64,000 nucleotides of DNA from Anisakis pegreffii. Its lineage: Eukaryota; Nematoda; Chromadorea; Rhabditida; Anisakidae. The notes under the pieces are model-generated. The model was not told where the DNA came from. It searched no databases and saw nothing but the letters and a program-made list of their open reading frames with translations. The stretch spans positions 62,001 through 126,000 of the forward strand of contig JAPYMA010000378.1 in NCBI GenBank assembly GCA_035041965.1, in the 5' to 3' direction. The position numbers and the translations under genes were made by a program. Positions 44,931-57,863 of the stretch are shown here, in pieces (position 1 is the stretch's first letter; each line of letters starts with the position of its first letter).

Positions 44931-47819
44931 ACCTTCTTTTGTAAATTTCCGATTCTAGCAGTATGTTTAGTACTTACTATCATCGAATATGAACGATACC
45001 TTTAGTGTCGGTAACCCTGATACGCATTTTTCAACTTGTGTTCCCTTTAGCAAACAGCTAGAATCACAACCGTTGTCTTGAATAATGTTCAATGCCTTTA
45101 CCCGTGGTTGTTTCACGTATGCGCTAGTTGACAGCTTTGAAGCATGCTTAAATATGTTTTTGATCATTTGTTGTTTTTTAACCGTTTGGGTGGGCCGACT
45201 TTCTATTCATTACATTTTTTTGAATGGGATGGAATAAAGTAAAGTAAGAGTAATGTTAACAACAGAAAATGGAACATAATATTATAATATGCGGTGAGCA
45301 GAATGAAAATGACACAAAATGAAATGAAATATGAAAGGGGAACTGTTCAACGTTTCAGCGTGAAAACATCACCTTTCACAATGTAACACAAAGCGTTGCT
45401 TGATGATAACTGGCCAGAATAACAGAGCAATTTGATTAGTCGTGATGTTAGTAAACGAGAAGTGATCATAACAAAAGGATTCGTTTAATACTAAACATAC
45501 AGTTACCGATAACGGATATACATGAAATAATATTCATATATCTGATCACGTTAAATATTTCTTGTCAAACATTAACGTTAGGCTTGAGGTTATGAACATG
45601 CAATGCTTGTTCCGTTTTGCGACATTGCAGGTTTAACCGAAATAGCTGTGGTTTTCATAGATGTCACCCGAGCCGCATGTGATTCTTTCACGTAAGCTGA
45701 CCGCAGTCTATTCGAGATGCTTCATGTCTTCAAGATGTTATTTGTAGCGGAGACATCATGCTTAACCAATTTCTGGAATATGAAATTCTAGGCTTGCTCT
45801 TCTTTATACAACCCCCTTAGTATTGCATTCACCGTTTCTTTTCCTACATATGTCGCCCTAATGCTGATCACATCTGCTGTCGTATAAGCTTGGATGCATC
45901 GGTAATTCTTTCAGTAAAGAAGGTGGTAACAGAAGGATTAGTTTAATTGCGGGATGATACTCCTCCGCATATTACATTTTGAGAATGTTTTCTCGATATG
46001 ACATGTGAATGTGTCCGTAATAAGTGATAGTACATGTGTGCACTCGCGGAGTCTCGAGTAGTGAGATGATATGTCGCCAGCCACTGCTTTCAGCTATAGG
46101 TTCTGCCCGTCGTTTCGATCTGCGTTTGTGGTCATCCGAGGACAATTCCATCGCTCTGCGCATGTAATTGTCGACGGTTCGATTCTTGGAGTCATCGGTA
46201 TTCGTCGATTCGTTAGTCAGGATTATACTGGTTTACGACACCATCCTATTTTTAACCCGTCAACTTCATAAATCCGTTTATTGTGTTGACGGTAGCAAGT
46301 AACCCATCCGTGATTGATTGTGAGATGGTGATAGCGATGATATCATTAATACATCTTCGATGCTCAGCAAATCCCGATCGGCATAGTGCTGTTCGAGGGA
46401 ATAAGAACAGGAAGTATGACCGCTTGAACGATGTGAGGCATCTACATAAATGAACATCATTCAGTCGTTAAAGGATAATGAATTCGAAGATATAATTTGT
46501 AAGGTTAATTACAGATTTCTTGAAAGGAACAGTTCGTGGTGAAATCCGGAGGAAGTTCTATATCTAGGAATTGTCAAGAAGTAATTCTGTAAAAAGAATC
46601 TTTTAGTACCACACTTCTACGTTATCAACCAACGCATGCGATACGCTTTATTGCCAATTATCATAATATCTTATTCGTCTGATTGTGCGCTGCTTTTATG
46701 ACATACCTACATTGTTCTGATACATTGAGGTGATGTTTTTCCACTATGTGTTTACAGATAATATTCAAATTTTAATTAATAATAATACCTTAATTAAAAT
46801 TAGATTAAAATTACGATTAATTATTACTTGGACATCGAATGGTTGTTTCGTCAATCGCAGTGAGCGATCGGCGGAATATTTATTTTATTAGAGTAATGAT
46901 TATTTATTGAATTGGTATTTGATTGCGTTTAATTGTGCAAAGTATTCATGGCGACCAATTATTTACTCGGTTTTGTTCGGTTGGCCTGCTCACCTAGCAG
47001 CCAGCGGGGTGACGGCGTAAATTGAGGCGAAAACAATGCGCACGGAAACGCGAGCATTGTGGCCAGCAACGTTATAAACGTTTGATAGCCTGGCCGATCC
47101 AGGTAATTCAGGTAATTCAAATTTTGTTGTTCATTATCAGGCAAGAAACAATGACTGCATTCAACAAGTTTCTGGAGCAACGATACTGATTAATGATAAG
47201 CAGTCAATAATCCGAATGGCTCAGCAGAACTAGCATATCGCTAGTTAGGCGATTGTTTCTCGGAACAGCTCTCATCAGCGTTCATCGTGCTTTATCTACG
47301 CTCCGCACTGAAAACGTTGCTAACAGATCGATAAAGCTTATTTCAACTCTATCCGTTTATTTATTTTCATATCGATGCATACATCTACGTATTTACATTT
47401 GTTCTATACTTCACTGCATCGATACAATGCACTACACTCACATAAATGTATCGCTGAGCAATTCAATAGTTCAATTGCAAAATGCGTTTTATTTCCGTTC
47501 CAAGCGTTCCAATCAATCATTTGTGAGCGTCAATTGCGAAGTTCTTCACAGTGTATTGATTCATTCGCTGCATGCATATTCATTCGACAACTAACAGCGA
47601 AAACAAGGCTGTGTTTATTTTATCGATTTGCATGAAGATTATATTCAAAACGCTAAGCGATATTATGACGAAGGAAGCTGTCGTTGGAATGAAGTTTATT
47701 AGAAATCATTGTAGCCATTTCAGACTTGTATTGCTTCACAATAAAATAGCTGACAAACTTCATCTATTTGTCATTTAAAAACCACTTTCAATATCAATTT
47801 GGAGCCTCATTTCGAACTA

Positions 47820-47900
47820 CAGGGTATACTACAAGTAATATATTGCTGAGCTACAAGTATATGCAAGTATATATATGAACCGAACGACAAGTATACCCTG
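47820..47900. mobile_element. 81-bp MITE with TA target-site duplication
   Basis: A short element bounded by perfect 11-bp terminal inverted repeats (CAGGGTATACT at the left, complementary AGTATACCCTG at the right). It is flanked on both sides by TA (47818-47819 and 47901-47902), the duplication made by Tc1/mariner-type transposases. The interior is AT-rich with repeated CAAGTATA motifs and has no coding capacity, so it would have been moved in trans. Confidence 0.75.
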
Positions 47901-50900
47901 TAAACTTTTCGATAAATTCCCCTGATGATTTTTTGTGCATTGATCTTGGCCCAAAGTTACCAATCTTGTACCAAAAAGGTCACCGCATATTATCGATTCA
48001 CATTGACATGACTCCGTAATTTATTCATTTTCTCTCAAATTCGTTCCCGGTGAAGATGCTATCCAAGGCGTTTCAAATGTTTGGCCCTTTCAAAAGAATA
48101 ATTTTCAGTTTGAAATTATTAGTTTTCTTTCCCAGTCTAATTGCAGTTGAATTGTTAACTTTCATTTTCCCCTTTCGATATATGTTAACTTTTTTCGATA
48201 TCTTTCCCTCGGCAATTCAGTTCTAATGAACGAATGATTACAGCGATACCTTAAAGATGTGAAACATTATTAAAGTTAATGTTGAAACTCAGTACATGGC
48301 GAGATAGAACGAACGGAGCGCAGTTCCATATCACTTCATAATATTCGTATTAAATTAATGAAGTTATCGCCTTGAATGATCGTCTAACTACCTAGCGACA
48401 TTCAGTTAATAACCACTCACTGAGTGCATTACATCGCTCAACGACTCCGTTCGTGAACAATAATGCGAATGTCACAAAATTTACTGCAGAAATCATGAAT
48501 AATTCCATCGAATTAGTGCTTGTGTAAGGCACCTGCACATGTCCTACCCGATATTCGCGATAAGTTCTCTAATCAAACAGCAGTCATCGCAAAAACATTT
48601 CTGTTGAATGCAAGTTTCATTGTCCGATTGGAAATATCGATCTTGAGCGTGTTTAGATGCATAATGTTACTTCGTGAACATTTAGGATCAGTTGAAATTG
48701 GTTCGTGAAATTAAAAACGTCAATGAAATTGGATGCTATCATTGATTCTATTGAATTCTCCTCTTACAAATTAACGAATCCTGTTCATGTGTTAGAATTG
48801 CTGAACCACTTCGATATTTCGGTGAAAACAAGATTGTTTTTGATTTTTGCTATAGAGATGAAGATTTAAATAGTAATCGTAGACAAGTAAGTGATCGTTG
48901 CTGAGAGTGTCAATGAGAGAGAGCTGGACACTTTCTTATGCACAATTTGTGGTGTGCTAATCGTCAGTTGTTACAACAACGCATTTCGGTTATTTTCAAA
49001 AGTAAACATCAGTTTCTTAACCAAAACAATCGTTCAGATCCTTAGCGATTTAAATGTTTTGAAGAAATACTCTTTCCGTTCGAACAAAGAAGACGTGGAA
49101 AGCGTCGAATTCATACGCTGTTTATAGTTTTGATGCGGAATGTTAGAAGTGTTTGCAGCTGTGCACGAAGCATGCTGATTTTTCATGAATCTATCGATTT
49201 ATTCAGTTTTTCCTTACTCAAAGAATATTACATTCCATTATCCAGAGAGCAATATTGGATGTGTTCGCCAGAAACGTCGGTCTTGTTCAAGTAATCTTCC
49301 TCATTAAGCATACTTTTGCTATTCGATCAAGTTGATTTTTATTTATTCTCATCGTTTATTGCTGCATGAAGTCAAAACTATTGTACATAAATTCTTTCAA
49401 ATCGGTAATATTTTTGTCAGCCAATATTGTTATCTTTGGTTCATTTGGAAATGACAGCGTGTGTCATTTAGAATGATTTATGAGATTTCTTTGATTCATT
49501 GATCAGTTCTTGTTTTGATTCATCTGAGTTGCATTTTTTCCCACTGTTTTCCAGTTGTTTTCTTCGATAATCGTACAAAATAATTTCGGCCACTTACACA
49601 GTTTGAAACTCATTGTTTTTTTTGGTAAACTCACACAAGGCGAGTGATTGTAGAAAACGAAATTTTTCGGTATCACGAAAACGAAAACTCTTTGAAAATC
49701 AAACAATATTCCGAAACCTATGAAATGTCCAAAGAATATAAGAGTTTTCTATTTGAAATGAAGGCTTCCAACTTAGAAATGATTCCTGGGTTTATTGCTT
49801 TTCAGGTGAATATAGAATTTCCTTCTTAATGATCAATCACGTTTGTAGTTTAATCAAGCGACGGTCACCTTTTACAAATGAAACAAGTTCAATGCTTCCG
49901 ATATCGCTCAGTAAAATCTTTTTCGTTTTCGATAACACGTAATCTTATAAACATTTCCTGATACCATCTCCATTCGTTTATCATTTCATCTTTTTTACAC
50001 TCTGCTGATAAAATTTTTCTTTTTGAAAACACCAAATTCCACTTACTATCTTTATGTGTCGTCTCGATGCGATGCGGTTAAGTGAGTGAAGCATTCTGCG
50101 TTTCTTATTGCTAATATTCGCATTGTATCAGATTGCAAATTGATAAGTTTTTATGAAGTATCATATGACGTGAATGCCACCAATGCTCGTTGGCATTACT
50201 CGTTCGTTCACCCAACCAATGAACGCAATTCAGCATAATTCACACAAAATTTCACACTGAACATTCGCTCTTTGATGTATCCTCGACTATGAATATGTTA
50301 TAAATCAATAGTCCATTTTATGAGACGCGCATTCATATGTATACGTTCGTATTGCTGATGATTAGCAAAAAGTGAATATGATTCGATGAAATACTTCTTG
50401 ATTTGTGAGATTTTGAATCATCATTATTCGATGTCAGCACCGTAACTTGTGGACTTATTCATAGTTTTCGTCCTGATTCGAATTCTTTGCTGAGTATCTT
50501 CTATGCCTTTATCTGAACTGATAAATCTCATTATCAATGAAAACGAATTATAGCAAACGTTCTAGTAAAAGCGATCGATTTACTTGACAACTGCCATTCA
50601 AATACATTATCGAATGAAAACTTATACCAAAAAATAAGTTTCGGTTTATTTAGTGACTGAAACATAGTACAGCTGAATTTTTGCTGACCTGATGTTATAA
50701 GTGATATGGAGCAGTGCTTAGCTGCGTTTTGGTTTGCTTATTAATGCATATTGTGAATAGACATTGAGTATGCTGTCTTTAACACTTCACTGAATTCATT
50801 CACTGAATCTCAATTCACTGATCGACGAATCGCGCTTGAATTCTTTCAGCTTCAGTCAACCGGTTACAATGAATTGTCGATATTTTCAGGCCGTGAACAT

Positions 50901-51690
50901 GTAATGATATATTTTTGAAGGTAATACATCCAACAATATTTTTATTATTTCTACATCAATTCGAGTGCCTGACAGCTCAGTTTCAAGTGGGTTTACGTAG
51001 GTCTCTTCAAAATATTCTTATTCTTGTGCGTAGTTTACATTCTCGAAGTAGCTCATCAAAATTGGGTTACTAAATTCAGGAATAAACGCCTGTGTTGAAT
51101 GACTGTATGCATTCAACGGGTTACGCTGAAGTGCTAAAGCATTAGTGATTACGAACAGTATTTTATATCGCAGATAATGCTTTAAGATGTGGAATCGCAC
51201 CAGTTTCTGTTGAATCCACTTGAGTTATATACATATTGAAGTTATATACAATCATTTTGAGCGTTATTCTGATGCAAACGAAGCGAACAATGCGGTTGTG
51301 AGTACGTATGAAATAAGAGAATTTAATGAAGTAATCAGTTAGTTGTATGTTTGATTCATGCGATGAAGTCTTAGTGCGAACAAAATAAAGTAAACATAAT
51401 AAGTAGTCGTGCGTCTCGCTGTCAGCATTTTTTAGGTGAGTTTAACACGATGATTGTTTAATCGCTTCATTGCACTTGATGTGATTCGCATCAGTCGAGC
51501 ACTCTAAAAACGAACGGGTTTCATCAACTCGCGAAAGCATTGCATTGAAGAATCTGCATTGCACCTAACAACTTTTTAACAGCTACTAAATTTTCGTTGA
51601 AGGCTATTCATTTATCATTAATTGTTTCCTTAACTCATTTAACATATTTCAGCGTCACTGACACTGAAAGTGATCAGTTACAGCGGTGAA

Positions 51691-54600
51691 ATGACCAACG
51701 ATGCTTCACCGTTGGTGGCTCGGAACGGCGTTGAGAATAACGACGAAAAAGAATTGAAAAATGATGATAACGTAAAAGTCACGATTATCGATAAATCGCA
51801 TGAGATTGAATCAACCAAAAAATTACTCCATGAACAACGACAAACCAATCATATTCGTGTGCAATGTCAAAAACCGCAATCATCATATAAATCACTGTTC
51901 GGATATACACGATTCGTTGTTTTAGTTGTATCGTTATTGTGCATGACAGCCGCACGAGCTAATGAGATGTGCTTCAATTTAACCGTTATTTGTATGACAT
52001 CCAATTCAACTGTTCAAGGGGTTCCTTTCATTTCTTCTCATTATTATTTCACATTATCATTTCTGAATTTTTTTTGCAAATGCGATTTCTCAATTAAGAG
52101 GCAGTATTTGTTTCTCGACATAGCTCTGTATCAGGCTGAGTAACTTTCAAGTCGAGTCATTCTAGCACAGCGGTAATGGGAAAAGAAAGGAATTCGTGGA
52201 AGTTGATACCGTTAGTTCTAAAATCGGGAGAGATCGTTAAATTTGTTCTGATTAAATACTGTTGGGATTTTGACAGTAATCGTTCGGAACTGAGCATAAA
52301 AACAGTAATTGCGTTACGTTTGTGCATCGAAGAAGGCTATCTTTTCAACGTTGGAGTTGATGACTGATATCGGCCCCAGTTTTGTTTGACAAAATCGACT
52401 CACTTGATAACTTGAACAATTTGTATTCTTTTGACAAGATTCAATGAGCCATTGAATGTAAGTGACAACAATGAATATTTGTAATTCAGCTTGAAAGAGT
52501 ACCACTAACACCAACTGATATATCGATAGTGTTCGGTGGTGGCGGAACGGGTGCATTTTTATTTGCAATACCCTTAGCATATTTACTACATCGTTACGGC
52601 ACTCGAATCGTGTTCGGTTCCGTATTATTAATATCTTCAGCAGCAACTGCTTTATTTCCATTCACCACTCAATACGGCGTTATTTGGATGGTTTCTGCTC
52701 GACTTCTTCAAGGTTCAGTTCTGAATTATAATAGTACACCTCAACAACTCTTTCATTTTCCATTGGACATTAGAAATTTTTAAAGGTTCATTATGAAAGG
52801 TGGCCAGTCATCTTCATTATCCGAGGTCTTTTTTTTAGTAGTAATCAGGAAGAGTTATATCACGATGAAATTAAGCAATTAACTACTTTCAACTATTTAG
52901 GTGTTGCCTTAGCAGCCGTCATGCCAATGTTAGGATGTGTCAGTTCACAATGGGCACCCATCACTGAAATTGGTTAGTTTTCTATCACCATTGAACCTCA
53001 TCCCGTTCGTATAAAGGATGTTCATCTCCAAACGTGCGATATGCTTTTTCTACCGTTTCAATACTGATGTCACCAGCCAAATCGCATTTATAAATGAGAG
53101 TTGATGCATGATTAAGAATTACATATTTCATTCTCATTCTTTTATCATTTCGTGCGCTGAGATCGATTAACGGCTAAGATTGATCCACCATTTCTCAGAC
53201 AATTAACATTTATGGCTGAAGTGTTTTATAGCAGAGATTACTTCAAACACTGATCTTGATCTGTTTGTTGAATAGATGATTCGTTCAGGTAATTTTGTCA
53301 CAATGCTCTCAACAGCGGGTCAATTATCGCAAATGTTCACAATGCCAGTGGCTGCACAATTATGCGTAAAATCCGGATGGCCTTCAGCTTATTATTTACA
53401 TTCGTTGATCTCATCTTCTCTAGCACTTTTATTCATCGCGTTCTATCAAAACTCACCCTCAAAACATCCGTGCGTTTCTGATAATGAGCTCTATCATATC
53501 ACTGAAGGAGGTAATTACGACTTTTTATTTGTCACCTCTCGTACACTTGAATTCTAATATTTTACTTTGTGTTAGTTTACAGCTGACAGAAAACGTCGCC
53601 GAGAAGTGAAAGTACCATATCGCGAAATCGCAACAAGTCGTTCAGTATGGGCCGTGTGGATCGGATTTTTCGGCAATGCATGCGGTTTTCAACTCATTGT
53701 TCAGTAAATTTTAATTATTGTCTCATCCCGTTTGATCTTATTCATGCGATATACGACCGCAAAATTACGCTTACGTAAATGCATAACTTCCGTAAAGTGA
53801 ATTTGTGAGCATCTGTCAATGTTGAAGAAGACTGCTGATCTTGTTCAAGATTCCATTACATTGTGTGGTTTAGATTTATGCCGACATATCTGAACAAAGT
53901 TCTTCGAGTGCCGATTCAACGAACTGGATTATCAGCTTTCATTCCACCTTTCGTTCAGTTGATGGTGAAGATGGTTGCTGGAATTGCATCTGACCGAATC
54001 ACTTCTATTAGTGTAAGATTTCATTCTCCTTTCGATATTCGTTTATCAAAAAGCGTCGCTGAATCTATCCGTTGTATATTCGAATTATGTTTTCCATTTG
54101 ATGAACGGATTGATGGCGAATGTTTACCAAAACTTTTGCGGAATGAACAAAGTGGAAATGAAACATGAACTGAGTGCAACTCATTTTGGAAAGCAGCAAT
54201 AATCTGCAAAAGTGAACAATAAAAATTTCAGGAACGTCGTAAATTGCAACTCTTCAATAGTTTAGCTTTGGGCGGTTGTGCAATCTTCTTAATGCCTCTT
54301 GGTTTCTTAACACCGCAATATTCGAGTATTGCCATACTCTGCTTCACAGTGAGTATCAGTTGTATTGGTCTGGTTACAGCTGGTTCAATGAAAAGTGCTG
54401 CACTTATTGCAAAAACATTCACGCAGTTTGTTATGGCTGTTGTACAGGTAATTGTTCATAATCAAATATCAATTGATCACATGATCAGTTGATCACTTTT
54501 GTTGCTGTTTTCTGCAGGTGACCGAATGAGTAGATAACCGATAAGTGGAGATGAATGCACAAATGAGCAAATGAACGCTCAATAAACGCTCAACTTTCAG

Positions 54601-54840
54601 CAAGTCGTATGTTTCGCTATGTTATTCATACCGTTTCTGGTGAATTCATTAGCGCCCAACAATACAATTGAAGAGTGGCGTTTACTCGTAATCGTAATAG
54701 CAGCCATTCTGATGACCACAAACGCATTATTTTGTCGTTTGTGCAGTGCTGAAGCAGAACCGTGGGCAAAAACACAAGAGAATGCGCACCAGTCATCAAC
54801 CACTCAGCTAACCAAAACGGTTGATGAGCAGAACAGATGA
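51691..54840 (+). CDS. SLC17-family major facilitator transporter
   Basis: Multi-pass anion or phosphate cotransporter of the sialin/VGLUT/Na-phosphate family, about 520 residues, which is the family's usual length. Exons: 51691-52020, 52490-52712, 52901-52972, 53289-53510, 53583-53703, 53874-54012, 54232-54447, 54601-54840; all join in phase. A hydrophilic N-terminus (about 74 residues) precedes TM1 ([14 protein letters not shown]) and the loop [11 protein letters not shown]. Later come [25 protein letters not shown] (compare the family's G-x-W-x-x-WAP), [20 protein letters not shown] and [12 protein letters not shown]. The C-terminal [21 protein letters not shown] and AEPWAK are very typical of SLC17. 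The first donor (after 52020) is weak. An acceptor 38 bases before the ATG suggests a trans-spliced or intron-bearing 5' UTR. The substrate cannot be read from sequence. Confidence 0.9.
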
Positions 54841-57800
54841 AAAATGAAGCAAAACGATCGATGAAAAATCATTCGACTGACTTGATATCTTTTTTTAGCA
54901 CATCGTGTGAACTTACTTAACTCATGGAATTTTGACTTGAAAATTGAAGAGAAATATTGCTCAAAATGAGTATTACAGTTAATGATGATTGAATGTGCTC
55001 AGTTGAATGGGTTTCTGATTTGTGAGAATCACCGTCACCAATAATAATCAAGTGAAAGTTCGCTAGTAGAGGAGTTATTATGCGTGCAACATTTCAGCGC
55101 AGAATAATCGCTTTTGTTTAGATGACAAATTGATCGACCGACTTTTGTAGTTCACGGCCATGTAAAGGCGAATTTTGCTTTCGCATAATATGATTTGGTT
55201 ATGCTAGAAAAAAATAAATTTTATCGTCGATCATCAACTTTCGATAATAATTTTCGATTTGTGACACTTCGAAGGTTTCTCATGGCATATTTTCGGTAAT
55301 CATTAGTATTTTTCACTGTATTACCCGACTTGTTCAAGTAGCAGTTTGCATTTTCTTCTAGAGAAGTATCATCTAACTTATTCATTTTTAATTCAATACA
55401 ATTTTTGTTTAAGACAACGAAGTTGCACTGTAACATCAACTATTCAGTTGTTCGCTTAGTCGAGTGTAACTGACCATTTACTGTTTTTCAGTATCAATCT
55501 TATACCGCTTTACTGCGTATTAATAAACTGAAATGTTGTTGGAAAGAAATTTTGCTCATTATTTCTGCGGTCTGTCCATTGAGAAAAAACCTTCATTCGA
55601 TTTATTATATTATTGCTTACATTATCTTGCAACGGTGTTCTTGTTATGGCTTAATTGTGCTTGTAAACTTACTTTGAAACAAATCAGATCTTATTCCGCT
55701 GTATGACCGTCACATGTTTTTTGGTCGTAATGATATGTGCTTATGTTGATGATGAAAGCATTTCGCAGACTTTATTGTAGTATTTTTGTGAAATGATCCT
55801 TTTTTCCATGTCAGGTCACTTGTTATAATGAAGTTTTTATCGTTGTTCTCTCATAAATTACTCTCACTGAGTTTTATCATTTCCTTGTATGTACGAGATA
55901 AGATAAATGTTGTGGATCACTGACAATCGAATACTTTCGATGTAGCATTCACTATTTTAGCACTATTCAGGTTTAGCGTTCGCAATATTCGGTTATAACT
56001 ACTTAACTACTGTTCGAAATTCGACAAATCCTCCCCCACCCCGTTCTCCAAGATTTCCCCCGAGTTGAGTCAACTTTTTCCAAAAAGGTTATAAGACTTT
56101 ATCAAAACTATAACAGCAACGATAAAGAAAGCGCAGAACAAATGTTGTACCGAATAATGACGAAGTGACTTTAACTCTGAGTTTCTAACAAGCACAGGTC
56201 TGCCCTCCCGATTCGCATTCTGCTATAAATCAGTTCATTCAATTGCGCTGACCATTCCAAGCTGTAGGTTGCGACAATACAGCAATCAGATATTTTTGTG
56301 CTCTTACGGTGGCTTTTCGGCCTCCGACAAAAAATCTGAATGCCTTATTCCCGCAACCCGCGCTCTAAAACAATCTACGTTGCCATGTTTAGAAAAATGC
56401 CCCAAAAACCTCAACAAGTTATATTCCTTAAGATACAGATGAAATGTACGGAATCACGCCCTTTATTCAATGAACCCCTTCCGCGGTGCACCCTTAGGAA
56501 CGGAAGATTCCCTCGCACTCGCGAGAGAGACGACTAATCAGAAATCGTCATAGGGGACCACCTGGGGCTGCAGGCCACTTTCCAAACACTGCTTATCAGA
56601 TAAGAGCAACATGGAAACGAAGGATTTCCCAACAAAAAAACGAACGCTTCTCAATACTCAGTTCTTAGCTGATAACGATCGGATTCACACGAACAACGAA
56701 TACATCATGAACAGACAGTAGCGATGAGAATGCAACAAAACCCTCAGATGTTCACCCTCACTTGCTCAAGAGGTGATGCTTCATTGCGACGACAAGTATA
56801 AATCTCAAACATAAAATATCCCCTGATTCATTGCCTAATTTGAGGGCAGGAATACGCAAAAATAAACTTAACGCAACGAATAATATTCAAAAGATTACAT
56901 TCAAATTCGGAAATACGAAACGATTGAAGAATCAATTTGACGATGAAAATCAGCTGAAAGAAACGGTAATTGAGACAAATGAATAATTTGGGTGAATAAA
57001 TAAAAATTGTAATAATAAACAATCACAAGATGAGACGAGTGCAACACAAAGTGTGCACAAATGAGATTCGTTTGATTTGTGTTCAATAAAACAGACGAAC
57101 ATACTGACTGATTATTGATTAGACGATAACTTTTAGAGGTACTCAAATACGAAATAACGATCATATCCATAACAACTCATCGTCTGAATACAAACGGTTA
57201 CACATGACCGATATAGCAAAACAAAAAAGCATTCATTAATGTTCAAAATAATCATTCGGAATAATTTCAATTGTGAGCGAGAATGAATTATAAACATCTG
57301 AAAACGATGAAGGATGAAGCATGAGATGGGAACACTTAAGGGACTGCAAAATGCCAGCTGCTCTATAACTACGATGAAAATACGAGAAATAATTAAAAGT
57401 AAATGAAACAACGAGCTGCACATTCATTTAGATTAGTCTGACTGAACAGAACAGCAGGACACAGAAAGTGTGACTTCAAAATGTGACTCATTTCTGAAAA
57501 AGGAATGTGGGTGGCACTGTCGGAAAGCAGAACAACACAATTAGATAAGTGACAAAAATATACCGCTAATTGGGATAAGTGTGCATCTCCAAATGAATAA
57601 TAAAGGTTCATTAACGAATTTCAGATTCAATCCAAGAACACAGCAACACACAAACATTATTCATGCGTACGCTTCGCAAAGAATCGTCCAAATGGTTCCC
57701 ACTTAAGAGTCTCGCAAAATGATGAAAGATTTCGAATTTCAAGCGGATTCCATCAGCGATGATGAATATAAATCCGTTGATTTGGTAAGCGATAACAGCG

Positions 57801-57863
57801 TTTTTGATCAGTAGACTATCAAAATTACAACACCAACGATCAGTGTAACAGTTGTAGACCGCT
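54841..57863. other. Convergent intergenic region
   Basis: About 3 kb between the 3' ends of the SLC17 gene (plus) and the KDM1B gene (minus). Most is AT-rich with no coding signal. The part from about 56170 to 56620 is visibly richer in G+C and contains a 65-codon basic plus-strand frame (56340-56537) with no recognised motif; it may be a decayed insertion. Minus-strand frames at 56828-57611 are low-complexity and overlap each other. Confidence 0.5.

Larger units (their letters stand above)
43169..51690. other. Gene-poor region with mobile-element relics
   Basis: About 8.5 kb between glypican and the SLC17 gene, both on the plus strand. It contains a decayed GIY-YIG coding remnant (44700-44930) and an 81-bp MITE (47820-47900). 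A locally GC-richer block at about 46960-47180 has a 73-codon minus-strand frame of unknown meaning. Small open frames elsewhere show no conserved motif. The SLC17 promoter should lie towards the right end; a splice acceptor ends at 51652, 38 bases before its ATG. Confidence 0.5.
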
